DNA of 64,000 bases, from positions 1,612,001 through 1,676,000 of the forward strand of contig JABELC010000006.1 in the NCBI GenBank assembly GCA_028455995.1, written 5' to 3'. Below the pieces are notes generated by a model that did no database searches, had not been told where the DNA came from, and worked only from the letters and a program-made list of their open reading frames with translations. The DNA is from Scleromitrula shiraiana (lineage: Eukaryota; Ascomycota; Leotiomycetes; Helotiales; Sclerotiniaceae). The position numbers were made by a program, and so were the translations under genes. Shown piece by piece: positions 22,264-35,339 of the stretch; the first letter of the stretch is position 1; each line of letters starts with the position of its first letter.

Positions 22264-22853
22264 TGTTCTACTTGATCCGAAAGCTTCTTATCGAGTTTCA
22301 TTCCGAGTTCAGAAATAGAGAAGCAATTGGACCAACAATGATTAAGAGGAAAGAAAACCAAGGAAGAAAGAAACGAAGGAAGGAATTTAGGATCCAACAA
22401 TTGGTGGAGCAGTGGTGAGAATTAGATATTATAGTAAAGTGGATAGAACAAAAAAAAAGTACAATTGAAGAAAAATGGGGAAGATTGTTAATTCAGCGGT
22501 ATCTGTGCAGTAGAAAAAGCAACTGCAAGATAGGAAATGGCTGCCCAAATTAATTATTTCTTTTTGCTTGTGATGATGGCCTTGGACTTGAGGCAACAGC
22601 AAAATCTTACCCTTCCGTTTAGAAGAGTTGATTTAGAAATTGAAGATATATATCTTACGAAAATGTTGTACAGGAAGATAAGAAGCACGTTCAATAACTT
22701 GGAAACATCGAAGCTAATCTTCAAATCTACCTAGTAGATCTAATAAAGGGCTGTTGCGGGCGAGGGGTCGTCCGGTTCACGGATAAACTAATATACCGGC
22801 ATTTCCTTGAGCTGTTTTCCTGATAGAGGAATTCTTTAAGCTGTTGAAAGTTT
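22264..22853. promoter_or_regulatory. Divergent promoter region DIC1/MSF1
   Basis: This 590-bp interval lies between the start codons of two divergently transcribed mitochondrial-protein genes and must contain both promoters. Sequence is purine-rich near 22350-22390. No individual binding site is assigned. Confidence 0.5.
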
Positions 22854-24375
22854 ATGAAGATGCGACTTCCTACAGCCAATCGACTCTCGTGCTCGAGAGG
22901 AAATGAGGTATTACGGACTTTTATAGGACTTGGCAATGGAGTCTCAAGAATTCTAGGAGTTTGTAGACAATGTCGATATAATTCTTCATGTGTGTTTGTC
23001 TATCTTACTCCATATCCAAATATATCCTAATGTTTTACCGGCAGCTAGTTCAGAAAACACAACATCGATTGCTGGGAAAACATATAAGAAAGATGAGTGG
23101 TACAATTTATCTAGTTCGATCACGGATTCAATATCCCGAAATCTACATACGACACCCGATCATCCCATTTCTATAACTCGGTCAATAATCGAATCGAAAT
23201 TCCCCTCACCAATCTACAAATATCATAATACTTTCTTCCCAATTGTATCCACACATCAGAACTTCGACTCGTTAGGATTTCCTGCAGACCATCCAGGGAG
23301 AAGTAAAACAGATACATATTATATAAATAAAGAGACAGTATTACGAACACATACTAGCGCCCATCAAGCCGACGTATTCCGAAGTAACGAAAGCGAAGGA
23401 TTTCTCATCAGTGCAGATGTATACCGTCGAGATGCCATCGATCGAAGTCATTACCCTATATTCCATCAAATGGAAGGAGCCAGAATGTGGGATCGCACCA
23501 AAGTACCCAACGGGGACATTGCAGCCGCTGTATGGAAAGATATTGAAGCCTTACCCAAACACGACATGAAAGTTGAAGATCCGAACCCAGCATACCATGC
23601 AGAGAGGAATCCACTACAAGGGGAACATACAGCCGCGGAAGCAGAAGCTATTGCTGCACATCTCAAGAGAAGTTTGGAGTTAATGGTTGTGGAGATATTT
23701 TCTAGAGCAAAACAAGCTGCTATAAAAGCGGATCCAAATTTCGTTGATGAACCGCTGAAGGTAAGATGGATTGAGGCTTACTTTCCATTTACGAGTCCTT
23801 CCTGGGAGTTGGAAATCTTCTGGCAAGGAGACTGGCTCGAGGTTCTTGGATGCGGTGTTGTCCAACAGCATATTATGGAGAAGGCGGGTGTACCCAATCA
23901 ACTAGGCTGGGCGTTCGGCATTGGATTAGAAAGAATCGCCATGTTACTTTTTGAAATCCCGGATATTCGGTTATTCTGGTCGAAGGATAATAGATTCCTA
24001 AATCAGTTTCGAGGCGTTTCGGATAACTTGCAAAATCTGAAGAGATTTGTTCCATTCTCCAAATATCCGGCTTGTCCTAAAGATGTCGCTTTTTGGCTGA
24101 GATCTTCATCATCGGCTGGTGGGGGCAATGCAGCCAATGCGCATGATTTTCATGAGAACGATGTTATGGAAATAGTAAGGGATATAGGTGGTGACATCGT
24201 AGAGGATGTGAGGAAAGTAGATGAATTTGTGCATCCAAAGACGGGAAGGAAGAGTTTATGTTATAGAATTAACTACAGAAGTTTGGAGAAGACGTTGACG
24301 AACGAGGAGGCGAATAATATGCACGAGAAGGTGAGGAAGAGGTTGGTCGAGAAGTTAAATGTGGAATTGAGATGA
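22854..24375 (+). CDS. MSF1: Mitochondrial phenylalanyl-tRNA synthetase
   Basis: Exon 1 is 22854-22989 and exon 2 is 23045-24375, giving 488 residues. The 55-nt intron has a GTGTGT donor, a CTAAT branch site and a CGGCAG acceptor. Two in-frame ATGs (22854 and 22860) are possible; I chose the first. The N-terminal 45 residues are Arg- and Ser-rich with almost no acid, fitting a mitochondrial presequence. The mature protein has the mitochondrial PheRS signatures GKTYKKDEWYN, the class II motif region RTHTSAHQADVFR, then FHQMEGARMWD, and WAFGIGLERIAMLLFEIPDIRLFW. The C-terminal anticodon-binding (FDX-ACB) domain begins near RFVPFSKYPACPKDVAFWL. The enzyme charges mitochondrial tRNA-Phe. Yeast Msf1 is of similar length. 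Confidence 0.96.
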
Positions 24376-25148
24376 GGGAGCATGGGTGTGATATAATTTT
24401 GTATATATGATTGATTGTATGATGCCATGAAAGCGTTTGCAATACATTACGTTGCGCTGCTTTTCTGGCTGTTAATCTGTAAAATACCCCAAAATAAGAA
24501 CTTTCCTCCTATCACCCTTTTTATATATACATAATCAATTACAAAATATACAATTCCTATCTACAGCACCAATATCGATAAACCCATAAGCTCAAATTCT
24601 CCCCGAGCTAATAACTCCAGAACTTGTTCAATTAGTTGAGTTCGATCGTCCTCATGTTCATGTTCCTGAATCGAGCTGTTTAAGTTTTGAATGTATGTCC
24701 GTTTAGTCTCGTTTATCACATATCAACAACCAACAGCACAATATTGAAACTTACAATATCTATATTATATATAGATAATTAATTAGAAAAGACTTAGTTT
24801 ATAAGTATTGAAATATTTGTATTAAAAATAAATATTCAAAAATAATTTGATCAAAATATATTTCAATGTTCATATTTTGAACGGACACTGGAATATGAAT
24901 TATAGCTCGAATCTACATCAATACAGTAGGTATGTCTGGTAGTTCCAGTATAAGCCCCGCATAACGTCATTAAGCTATCCATTACTTTGAGCTAACTACC
25001 AGATTTAAGAGCTTCAATAATTATCTATCTATAGAAGAAACCATAGAAACGAAACAGAACAAAACATAAACACCTCGATTTAATTCACAATAAGAAATCA
25101 TACATTAATACAGAGATTTGCCAATTTTGAATCACGAATAACGACAGG
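24376..25148. other. AT-rich spacer with possible degraded inverted-repeat element
   Basis: No gene is visible. Between about 24669 and 24912 imperfect inverted arms surround a very AT-rich core: TCGAGCT at 24671-24677 pairs with AGCTCGA at 24904-24910, and TGTCCGTT at 24696-24703 pairs with AACGGACA at 24880-24887. The arms differ in internal spacing, so this may be an eroded foldback element or coincidence. Confidence 0.4.
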
Positions 25149-25723
25149 ATGACTGAAGCTACGAATACGAAATTGATGGATACAGAGAGAGGGGGTGAAA
25201 ATACACAGTAAGTGAGGATTTCCATCATTTACCCTTTTATCTTTTATATCGTGGCCCGAGAGAATTGGATATTGGATTGGATGTTCAATCGAATGGATAA
25301 ATAACTGATATTTTCTTTTCCTTCGCTTTTTAGATACGAATCCCAACATACATTTACGCAATCCCACGCTAAAGATTCGGGGACTTTCAAAGGTGTGTAT
25401 ATACCTCCCCTCATTTACATCTTCTTCTCTCCTCCCTCCCTTCTCTTTTCCAATTACTAACCAACCCAACCTACTGATTAGACCCCAACCCCAACGAAGC
25501 AGAAGTGAAAGCGTCAGCGGACAAAAAGGCACGGGGCGAGCAGACGGCGGAGAATATTAGGTATGGGGAGGCGATTAGTGAACATGGGATGGGTGGGGAG
25601 ACGGTGGGGAATTCAAGGGGGGTGGAGGGAGGTGGGGGGGATAGTGGGAATGCGGGGGGAGAGGAAGGGAGTGCGAGGAGGAAGATGGGGTATGAGGAAG
25701 AGGGGAGTGGTGTTGGGGGTTGA
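25149..25723 (+). CDS. Small hydrophilic hypothetical protein
   Basis: Three exons, 25149-25207, 25334-25392 and 25482-25723 (TGA), encode 119 residues. Donors are GTAAGT and GTGTGT, acceptors TTTTAG and GATTAG, and every junction keeps the frame. The protein begins MTEATNTKLM and is entirely hydrophilic. The central part (SADKKARGEQTAENIRYGEA) is charged and the C-terminal third is Gly/Glu/Arg-rich low complexity. No signal peptide, membrane segment or known motif is visible. I do not recognise the family. The three matched splice junctions in 570 bp are the main support that it is a real gene. Confidence 0.55.
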
Positions 25724-27460
25724 GGGGTTGTGGGGGTTGATTCGTTGTATTATTTAAGTTTGGGGGCTGATCTGAAGGGGAACATGTAGAGAGAGGGTTC
25801 TGTACATCAGGTACATCTGTATTATACTCCCTTGTGGTTTGGTTTCCTAAGAATTTGGATACAGTCAGAACCAAGAAACCCTGCATTGAGAATATCGCGA
25901 ACATGATCGCGTGTGTCACTTGTCGTGATACCATGGGTGGCTGCTTACTTCTTCGTGTACCGTATCCATCAAATAATTAATCAATACATACCAAGCAATA
26001 CACGAACATCACATCTTCGATGCCACACCAAGCTCTTGGTCTACGAATGAGGGGTTATCTCGTTTCCCCAAGACCTGTCACCGAATACAGATAGGCTGAA
26101 TGAAATATATGAAATATGTGACAGATGCATCATTACCGTGTTGTGTATCAAGGTTCTGAGAATTAGGATAGGATACCAGCAGTTGGATCCGAATAGGGAA
26201 ATTTCCCTCCGACTAATGTCACCCACCCACTGTGCATTGCAGACTGCAGTACCAAGGCAATGGTAATTTTTTTATTGTGTGACCACTGTTTCTGGAAGTC
26301 GTCTAAGCCTTGTGTTGGTGATTAAATATTGTGTTGAGAAATTATATCGATGCTCAATTTGACTTGACTCATTCAAGTGTTGTGTTGACTCTTGATTTTC
26401 TTCCTCTATGTATGATATAGCTATAGAGGTAGATAGATATCCATTGAAATATATTTCCACTCTTCCGAGCCATTGGAGCCGAAACCGATCACCTGGTGCT
26501 GTTCACAAATTATATTTCCCATTATACCTTAAGGTTATTTATTAAATCCCCAGATTATTTTATTTTATTTGAAATTCTATTCTATTATTGGATTAGTTGA
26601 CCTTATACTTCCGTAGCTGCTTTTAAATATATATACACTTAACCCCACACCAACAATAACCCTTGGGACGGGCACGCTATGCAATTACAGGGGAAACCAA
26701 GTGGAAGCAAATAGAATTTCGAATTTCGAATTTCGAATTTATCATTTCAATTTGTATTTATATTATATTCTTTGGTACCATGACCAAAACCATATAGAAT
26801 CTATTCCGTACCGGAGATTTCTCTCTCTTCTGTATCTATGTATTCCCATTGCCTAGGTGTTCTTCGGATGGATGGAAAAGAATTTTGTTAACAACTAATA
26901 ATCCTAACATGAATATAATCATCAATATATTTGAAGATTGACTGGCAGGTCACTTAGACAAACTACCCCCCCCCCCCCCCCTATCCGTATACCCGTACTA
27001 TAAAAACTACCTTGGATATATGAAAACCGTCCTCCATTGCCCCGACAGTGTAAACTAATGTAAGATCACTTCAGCTCACCTCCTCTCCTCTTCTTCAATT
27101 TCTTGAGTTACTTATTAACTTATTAATACACCCGGCAGCCTTCATACCTTCCTTCATACATTCATTTTTCACTTCCTCTTCCATATTCTCATCACAATTA
27201 TCCTGAGTTTGAAAAGACCAATTTCAATCATTCTTTTGGATATCATTCACTCAAGACTATCTCATCTAAACTAATTCCTTTGCACCGAACGAGTGAGTAC
27301 CCGTAAATTCGACGCTATACTCGGAAACGCTACCATCGTGCCGTACCTTTCGTAGCATAAAAAGCGACCCCGCATCCGCATTCTAAGCTCTATAAATCTC
27401 ACAACTCTTTCCTTACAATACTAAATAAGACATAACAACAAACTCAGATTCACCGCAAAT
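25724..27460. other. Upstream spacer of acetyl-CoA synthetase
   Basis: No gene is visible in 1.7 kb. A tandem GAATTTC repeat lies near 26717-26740 and a run of sixteen C bases at 26966-26981. A TATAAAA sequence near 27000 is about 460 bp upstream of the acetyl-CoA synthetase ATG. A GTGAGT donor at about 27293 and a CTCAG near 27446 could bound an intron in the 5' untranslated region; this is unproven. Confidence 0.45.
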
Positions 27461-29834
27461 ATGTCAGAAGGAAATGTAGTTCCATCTACTCCGGTAGTAG
27501 CAGAGGCTCATGAAGTCGATACTTTCCGTATGTTCAAAAATCTAGGTTGTCCGTGCTTCCTATACGCATTTACTGACTATGCAGCCTTACAGACCCCCCG
27601 CAAAAGATGTTTGACAGTAAGCCATTGAAACCCAAGAATTACATGAAGATCTTGTGGCCTCAAAATACTAATCATTACATATAGAACATCCAAGCAAACC
27701 CCATTTAAGCGGTATGATCTCTTTACAATTCTGCTCTTTTGACCATAGCTAACAGATACCAGGCCTCGACGAATATAAGAAACTATACGATGAATCAATC
27801 AAAGAACCCGAGAAATTCTGGGGACGAATGGCTCGTGAGCTTTTAACTTGGCAACGAGACTTTCAGACTGTACACAGCGGATCATTCGCAAATGGAGATA
27901 ATGCGTGGTTTTTGGAGGGCCAATTGAACGCTTCATACAACTGCGTTGATCGCCATGCGATTAAGAATCCAGATAAGCCAGCCATTATCTACGAAGCCGA
28001 CGAAACCTCCGATGGACGTACCCTTACATATTCAGAGCTTCTGCAAGAAGTTTGCAAAACTGCCTATGTTCTTAAGCAAATGGGTGTACAAAAGGGTGAT
28101 ACTGTTGCGATTTATTTGCCCATGATTCCGGAAGCTCTTATTGCTTTCTTAGCTTGTGCTCGTATTGGCGCAGTTCACTCTGTAGTCTTCGCCGGTTTCT
28201 CTTCCGACTCACTACGCGATCGTGTCATTGATGCTCAATCGAAAGTTGTTATTACCTCGGATGAGGGTAAGCGTGGTGGAAAATTGATCGGAACTAAGAA
28301 GATTGTGGATGATGCTTTAAAGCAATGCCCTGACGTAACACATTGCTTAGTGTACAAGCGTACAGGCGCTGATGTTCCAATGACCAAAGGCCGTGATTGG
28401 TGGTGGCACGAGGAGGTCGAGAAGTGGCCAGCTTATATTGCTCCAGAGCCAATGAACTCGGAAGACCCATTGTTCTTACTTTATACTTCTGGATCGACAG
28501 GAAAGCCAAAGGGTGTCATGCATTCCACTGCTGGATATCTTTTAGGTGCTGCTGCGACTGGAAAGTATGTGTTCGATATTCACGATACGGATAAATTCTT
28601 CTGCGGTGGTGATGTTGGATGGATTACTGGTCACACTTATGTTGTTTATGCTCCTCTTCTCCTCGGTGTCGCAACCGTTGTATTCGAAGGAACTCCTGCA
28701 TACCCAAACTTCTCCAGATATTGGGATGTCATCGAGAAGCATAAGGTTACTCAATTCTACGTTGCACCTACAGCTTTGAGATTACTCAAGCGTGCAGGTG
28801 ATCAACATGTCAAGGCACAAATGAAACATTTGAGAGTATTGGGATCAGTTGGTGAACCAATTGCTGCCGAAGTTTGGAAGTGGTATTTCGAAATTGTTGG
28901 AAAGGAAGAAGCTCACGTTGTTGATGTAAGTTGATTTGAATTTGAGGCACAAATGTCAATACTAACATATAAACAGACATACTGGCAAACCGAGACTGGC
29001 TCCAACGTTATCACTCCTCTCGCAGGTGTTACCCCAACAAAACCTGGTAGCGCATCACTCCCATTCTTTGGTATTGAGCCAGCAATCATCGATCCCGTTT
29101 CTGGCGAAGAAATCCAAGGGAACGATGTCGAGGGTGTACTAGCATTCAAACAACCATGGCCTAGTATGGCTCGTACCGTTTGGGGTGCACACAAGAGGTA
29201 TATGGACACATATCTAAACGTCTACAAGGGATACTATGTGAGTATATCTTCATCTTTTTTATTTCAACAATCTCGCTAACAAATTTAGTTCACTGGTGAC
29301 GGAGCTGGCCGTGATCACGAGGGTTACTACTGGATTCGTGGCCGTGTCGACGACGTTGTCAATGTATCCGGTCATCGACTTTCAACTGCCGAAATCGAAG
29401 CAGCATTAATTGAGCATCACGCTGTGGCCGAAGCCGCCGTAGTAGGTGTCAATGATGAACTTACCGGCCAAGCAGTCAATGCCTTTGTCGCCATCAAAGA
29501 TGGCCATGAAGTCAATGATCAACTCAAGAAAGATCTCATCTTACAGGTCCGAAAGAGCATTGGTCCTTTTGCAGCACCCAAGGCAATTTTCGTCGTGCCG
29601 GATTTGCCAAAGACGAGAAGTGGAAAGATCATGAGGAGAATTTTGAGAAAGATTTTGGCGGGTGAGGAGGATCAGTTGGGTGATATTTCTACGGTATGTT
29701 TTCTCTCTTTCTTGCTTCTAATACTCCCATCCTAGTTCAACAAAATAGGAGATAACTAATGAGTCCTTTAGCTTTCCGATCCAAGCGTAGTTGAGAAGAT
29801 TATCGAGACGGTTCATGCGTCGAGAAAGAAGTGA
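27461..29834 (+). CDS. facA: Acetyl-CoA synthetase
   Basis: Seven exons, 27461-27527, 27593-27616 (24 nt), 27685-27711 (27 nt), 27763-28925, 28977-29237, 29289-29693 and 29772-29834, encode 669 residues. All introns are GT-AG and every junction keeps the frame. The N-terminus reads into HPPQKMFDKHPSKPHLSGLDEYKKLYDESI, typical of fungal Acs. The AMP-binding P-loop YTSGSTGKPKG starts at about residue 280. YWQTETG, YYFTGDGAGRDHEGYYWIRGR and VSGHRLSTAEIEAAL follow in the expected order, with PKTRSGKIMRR near the C-terminus carrying the catalytic, acetylation-sensitive Lys. The enzyme converts acetate, ATP and CoA to acetyl-CoA in the cytosol and nucleus, for growth on acetate and for histone acetylation. 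It matches A. nidulans facA and N. crassa acu-5 in type. Confidence 0.97.
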
Positions 29835-32019
29835 AGTGAAGTGAAGTAAAGTAGAGCCGGGATAGGATAGAGACAGCTGGATAGAATTACGAAGCACGAG
29901 CTGAGATAGACAGATATGGATAGTTCTATGGTATTTGCTTAGTTCATTTTACTTTAAACAGGATGGATGGGGTAGGAGTCAGTCCTCTTTTTTACAGACA
30001 GTTGTTGTGGGAATATATTCTTTCTTCTTTTGATTTTTTTGAGGTTGTTATTATGTTACGTATGAATGGATTAATGTGTTGGGTTGAAGAAATGAAATTA
30101 ACTCTGAGTTTTTGGCGGGTTTGGGTCTTTACGGATGGATGGATGGATGGATGGATGGATGGGTGAGTGGATGTGAATAAGAAGCTATGGATGGACGGGG
30201 GTTATCTTATGATTTGTATCTCAGATGGATTGATGAATGAATCAGAGAAAACATGTCATGTTCACTTTATTTTTGATTTACCTTAGCATACTCTATCTAA
30301 CCTGTCTATTTACATGACTCCGTTCCTTTCCCTCTCATCAATCGTACTTGCTCGCTATGATTCTGCAATTCCATGATTCTGCGATCCTACGACAAGCCGG
30401 ATCGTAATTGCCGATACAGTGCAATTACGAATATCTACGGGGTAGTAAGTGTTGGGATTGAGCTTGGCTGAGCTTGGCTTCACTTGGCTGTGGATTGCTG
30501 TTGTTTGATTGAGTGATTGATTGATTAATTGATTAATTGATTGATAAGCTGATTGTAGGGTTGGGGCTATGCTGTTATATGCTACTGATATTATGCGTGA
30601 TGGATGTATGATGTATGATGTATGATGTATGATGTATGATATGATATGATATAGAGATTCACTTTGTGTGAGGGGAGCAGAGTGGCGATGGGTTGCGTAT
30701 ACATTGTTTGGATGAAGACGCCGGTGCGATGGGAGGACTCTTGGTTGGTGGTTTGGTTGGTGGGTGGTGCTTGGTGCTGGGGGAGGGTGCTTGGCGCGGT
30801 TTGTGTGTATGGTTGATATTTATGTATGCGGTATGCGGTATGCGGTATGAGAGGCGTGAGGTCATTTTGGGGTTTATGGATGGAAGGGGAGGGATGGAAG
30901 GGTAGGGAGGGGGTGTGATGTTTTCTATTGTGCCCATAGTGATGGAATAGGTGGGTGGGAGAGTGATGTTTTCTATTGTACCTATAGTGATGGAATAGGT
31001 ATGTAGTATCTACTCTACATACGTAGTGCTGATATAAGTTCGATTAGGATGAATATGAAACGTCCCTCCTTCATGTCTAGTATCAAAACATGGAAGCATG
31101 GATGGATTCTTGAAACATTAACTCGGATATTAATTACTGTATTTTAGAGTTAATCCGGATATATGGTTTTATATTAGAGATTCCTTTATGTGATTTGAAA
31201 GTTCGACGGAAAGTTTACTTTACTTTACTTTACTTTACTTTGCTTTACTTTGCTTTACTTTGCTTCGCCACAAATACATAGTAGAGATGCAAGATATGAG
31301 ATCTACCGTCGTATCTCATTGAATCGAACAAATGAAGCTTGGAAAGTAAGATTCATAAGTAAGATTTATAAGTAATGTGTAGCCAAGATAATTAGTTGCT
31401 GATATTTTTCTTTCGTCTTCGTATTCATTGAATGATCGATCCATTTATATATATCTATGGAGTACTAGCCGTCCGTAATATTCTTCTTCATAAATAAATG
31501 AATAAATAGAATTCTCTCCTCTTGTCCATTTTTATCAATCATTCAAATCATTCTGGAGTCTGGCTCGCCTGGCTCGCCACCGTTATTTCGTTTGGTAGGT
31601 AGCCTTTTCGATCATTTGGATCACCAACCTGGAAACTCTTTTTTCTCTCTTTTTCTCAAACGAACGAACCCGACGACTGAACTTATTATTATTCATCATT
31701 ATTTATTCTTACCTTCCAATTAATTAATTAATAAATTCCTTCATTCTTTCAAGTCACTCATTTTTTTGCACTCTTTGCTTACCACTGGAAGTTGAGAATT
31801 CAATACATATTCAATACATACATACAGTACAATAGCAGCTTGGTGACTTGAGGGACTGGAGCTGAAAAGCGGCTGTGCTGCGAGCTGTGTGTGGTAACCG
31901 CAGTGTACTGTCCGCAGTGTACTGTACCTTACCTTTTGCCATTTATTCGTGAGGAGGGGATCGCAACACAAACGATTTGAAGGACAACAGGATATCCATT
32001 GTGTTCAACATCTCGGAAT
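29835..32019. other. Microsatellite-rich spacer
   Basis: No gene is supported in 2.2 kb. It holds GGAT repeats (about 30134-30165), GATT/AATT runs (about 30505-30550), a TGTATGA heptamer repeat (about 30603-30640), a 38-bp duplicated segment at 30915 and 30963, and a TTTAC repeat (about 31213-31263). The Pro-rich frame at 30659-30937 is a low-complexity shadow. Confidence 0.6.
30915..31000. repeat. 38-bp tandem-type duplication, 48-bp period
   Basis: The segment at 30915-30952 (starting GTGATGTTTTCTATTG) recurs at 30963-31000. The two copies differ at two positions, G/A and C/T. Confidence 0.85.
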
Positions 32020-34715
32020 ATGTACATACTGAAGAGTATCGTCGTATTCACGACTTTATTTGTAGAATTGATAAATGGTATGTTAATTCCAATTGGAATT
32101 TGTTATGAGAAGACGTTAATTGTTGGATATGCTAAAAATATCCACAACCTTTTTTTACTTTTTGAAACAACATCATTAAATATGGAGATGGGAGACGGAT
32201 GATCATAGGGTCATAGGATTATAGAGCTAATTGTTTAACCTTAAAGCACACTCTACCGAAAGAAATCCTTTAACATATATCTCATATGTCGATACACCGG
32301 ATATTAGAACCCCTTCACATCGAGTACATGCGCTGTCGAGTTTTGATGTGGTGTTTGGATTACATGGCGGAAACCAACGGGTGAAGCTGACGCTCAGTCC
32401 AAACCACGATGTTATCGCCGATGGAGCAACCATACAATATTTGGCACCGGATGGAACTTTAAGAAAACAGGAAGAATTTGATAGGAGCGCGTATAGGGTA
32501 TTTAAGGGATCGACCTGGCTGCAACACTATGAGGGCGCGGAATGGACTAATGTTGGGTGGGCGAGGATAATGGTTAAGAAGGATGGGGATGAACCGATTT
32601 TCGAAGGCGCTTTTAGAATGGATGGGGATCATCATCATGTACAGACGAGGACGAGTTTTATGTCTACGAGACATGCATTGGATCCGGAATTACCTGAAAA
32701 GGGAAAGGAATATATGGTTGTTTGGAGGGACTCGGATATTGGGAGCGAATATACTGCAGATTTTGAGGGAAATATGCATCCGGATTTGAGAAGAAGTCAG
32801 AAAGAGGAACCTTCTTGTTCAGCGGATGGATTGGATTTTAACTCCGTCAACAATCCGATCAATAACTTCATGCCAATGCCGAAACGGGAAGAAGGGTTTT
32901 TTGGATCTATATCAACTAGATCGATATTTGCTAGACAGCAAGATACACAACTTGGGGGTAATTCTGCTGGAGTTAATCTTACGTCCACTGTAGGGTCAAC
33001 GGCTGGGTGCCCTACGACTCGAAAAGTAGCTCTTGTGGGTATTGCAACGGACTGTACATATACTGCTGCTTTTAACTCGACTGAAACAGCTCGCGAGAAT
33101 GTTATTTCTATCCTCAATTCGGCTTCGGTACAATATGAGGACAGTTTTAACATTACTTTGGGTTTGCAGAATCTGACTGTTAGTGATGCTGCATGTCCAG
33201 CTACGGCTGCTTCATCTGCTCCTTGGAATGTTGGATGTAGTGATAGTGTTACGATTCAGGATCGATTGAATCTTTTCTCGGCTTGGAGAGGAGAACGTCA
33301 GGATACCAATGCTTATTGGACTCTACTTAGTACTTGTGGTACTGGGAGTGTAAGTTTGCATTTTCTACTTCCACGATTATATATTAATAATTGCTCTAGG
33401 CTGTCGGTTTAGCTTGGCTTGGTCAGGCATGTGTAACAAGTGCACAAGTAGCTCAATCAACCACCGGCGGAAACGAAACCGTTAGTGGTGCCAATGTGGT
33501 TGTCAAAACGAGTACCGAATGGCAAGTTCTTGCTCACGAGACTGGACATACATTCGGAGCAGTCCATGATTGTACGTCGACGACTTGTGCGGATGGACAA
33601 ACTGTTGCTGCTCAGCAATGTTGTCCGCTGAATGCTGATACTTGTGATGCTAACGGGATATACATCATGAATCCAAGTACCGGATCAAACATCTCTAAGT
33701 TTTCGCCTTGCTCAATTGGTAACATCTGTTCGGCTATTGGGAGAAATAGCGTGAAGACTAATTGCCTTACCGCAAATAAGGATATTACTATTATCACCGC
33801 AAGTCAATGTGGGAATGGGATTGTGGAAAGTGGCGAGGATTGTGATTGCGGTGGTGCAGATAATTGTGGAAGCAATACTTGCTGCGATCCAACTACTTGT
33901 AAATTCACCGCAAATTCGGTTTGCGATCCTAGTAACGAGGATTGCTGTACTCAAAGCTGCCAGTTTGCTTCAAATGGTACTGTTTGTCGTGCCAGTACTG
34001 GCATCTGTGATCCTCAAGAGGTTTGCAGTGGGACTGTGGCTACTTGTCCTGCGGATGCCACTTCTCCAGATGGTAAGTTATGTAATCTTCAATTTAAATA
34101 GAAACAAACTAATCTGATATAGGAACATCTTGTGGCAATTCTTCCTCATTGGCTTGCGCGTCAGGACAATGCACATCCCGAGATCTCCAATGTAAAACCA
34201 TCATGGGATCATACACAACTGGGAACGATACATACGCCTGTTCTTCATCGGGATGTCAAATTTCCTGCGCCTCTCCCGAATTTGGCTCCAACGTCTGTTA
34301 CTCTATGCAGCAAAATTTCCTCGACGGGACAAGTTGTCAAGGAGGTGGAAAATGTTCTAACGGAAACTGCAAAGGTGCATCCGTAGGCAAAGAAATTACA
34401 TCCTGGATTCGCGAGAATAGAACCATCGTGATAGCCGTCTGCTGCGTGGTAGGCGGTCTCATCGTCTTCAGTATACTAAGCTGTATCGTCTCCAGAGTCA
34501 GAAGGAGAAATAATAATAGAAAGCTGGCGCAAAATAGTTGGCCTCGAGGTGGTACCGCTAATGGATGGGGTGGGCAACCGAGAGGAGGACCTCCTATGGC
34601 GGCGGGCGCAAATGGTACGGGTGGTGGCGGTTGGGTTAATGGGAGATGGGTTGGTCAACAACAGATGTCGCAGGCGCAGCCTCCGGCGTGGACGCCGAGC
34701 GTTAGGTATGCTTAG
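32020..34715 (+). CDS. Fungal ADAM-type metalloprotease, membrane anchored
   Basis: Exons 32020-32077, 32247-33349, 33400-34072 and 34123-34715 encode 808 residues. Exon 1 gives a hydrophobic signal peptide (MYILKSIVVFTTLFVELINA). Residues of about 20-280 form a prodomain-like region, followed by the metalloprotease domain with the zinc motif HETGHTFGAVHD at 433-444 and the Met-turn IMNPS near 476. A Cys-rich disintegrin-like domain starts near 522 (SQCGNGIVESGEDCDCG) and runs into a further Cys-rich segment. A single membrane helix lies at about 712-734 (IVIAVCCVVGGLIVFSILSC), with a short basic stop-transfer RVRRR. The cytoplasmic tail is Gly/Pro/Asn-rich. The order signal, prodomain, protease, disintegrin, membrane, tail is that of ADAM sheddases. 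The substrate is unknown. Confidence 0.94.
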
Positions 34716-35339
34716 TATTAGATCATTGTGAGTGATAGGGATGCGACTGGGTTGCGTGTATTGCATGCGTGCATTTAGATGGCGTACTGGGATTGGGATT
34801 GGGATTGGATGGTTTTGGCATATGGGTTTGGTGTTTGGATAGGATAGGATACTATTATTTCGTATTCTTTGCTTTTTATACTTTATACATACATGGGTTT
34901 GTGGGTTGGATGCATGGATGGATGGATAAATGGTTAAGCTTAGCTAGCTATAGGAGACGGGGGGTGTTGGTAGATACATATCGTATCTTGTATTCTTGTA
35001 TAAAAAGGTCGGGGAGGTACAGGTACCGGGGACAAAACGTAGTACCATTATCATAATGATCACCAGAGTTCGCAATATGAATATGTATATATATGCAATG
35101 AATAATCGATGTTTTTTGTCTTCAATGTTATAGATATTCGCATACAGAAGCACAAAAGCGATAACGAACATCGATAAGAATCCCTGTCGCGCAATTTTCA
35201 TTTAGGCGAAAACTCTGAATTTCTTTTCCATCACCTCAATTTCTCCATCCATATGTTACCTACATTTCGTTTTTGCATCTACTTTTACTTTTACTTTTAC
35301 TTTTACTTTTGCCAGCACCAACAAACATGAGTAGATAAT
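34716..35339. other. Spacer between ADAM and RRG9 genes
   Basis: No gene is visible. A CTTTTA hexamer repeat lies at about 35281-35310, just upstream of RRG9. Confidence 0.6.

Noticed and set aside
30659..30937. Pro/Ser/His-rich ORF on the minus strand
   Set aside because: Low-complexity spacer sequence with no introns, motifs or matching neighbours.
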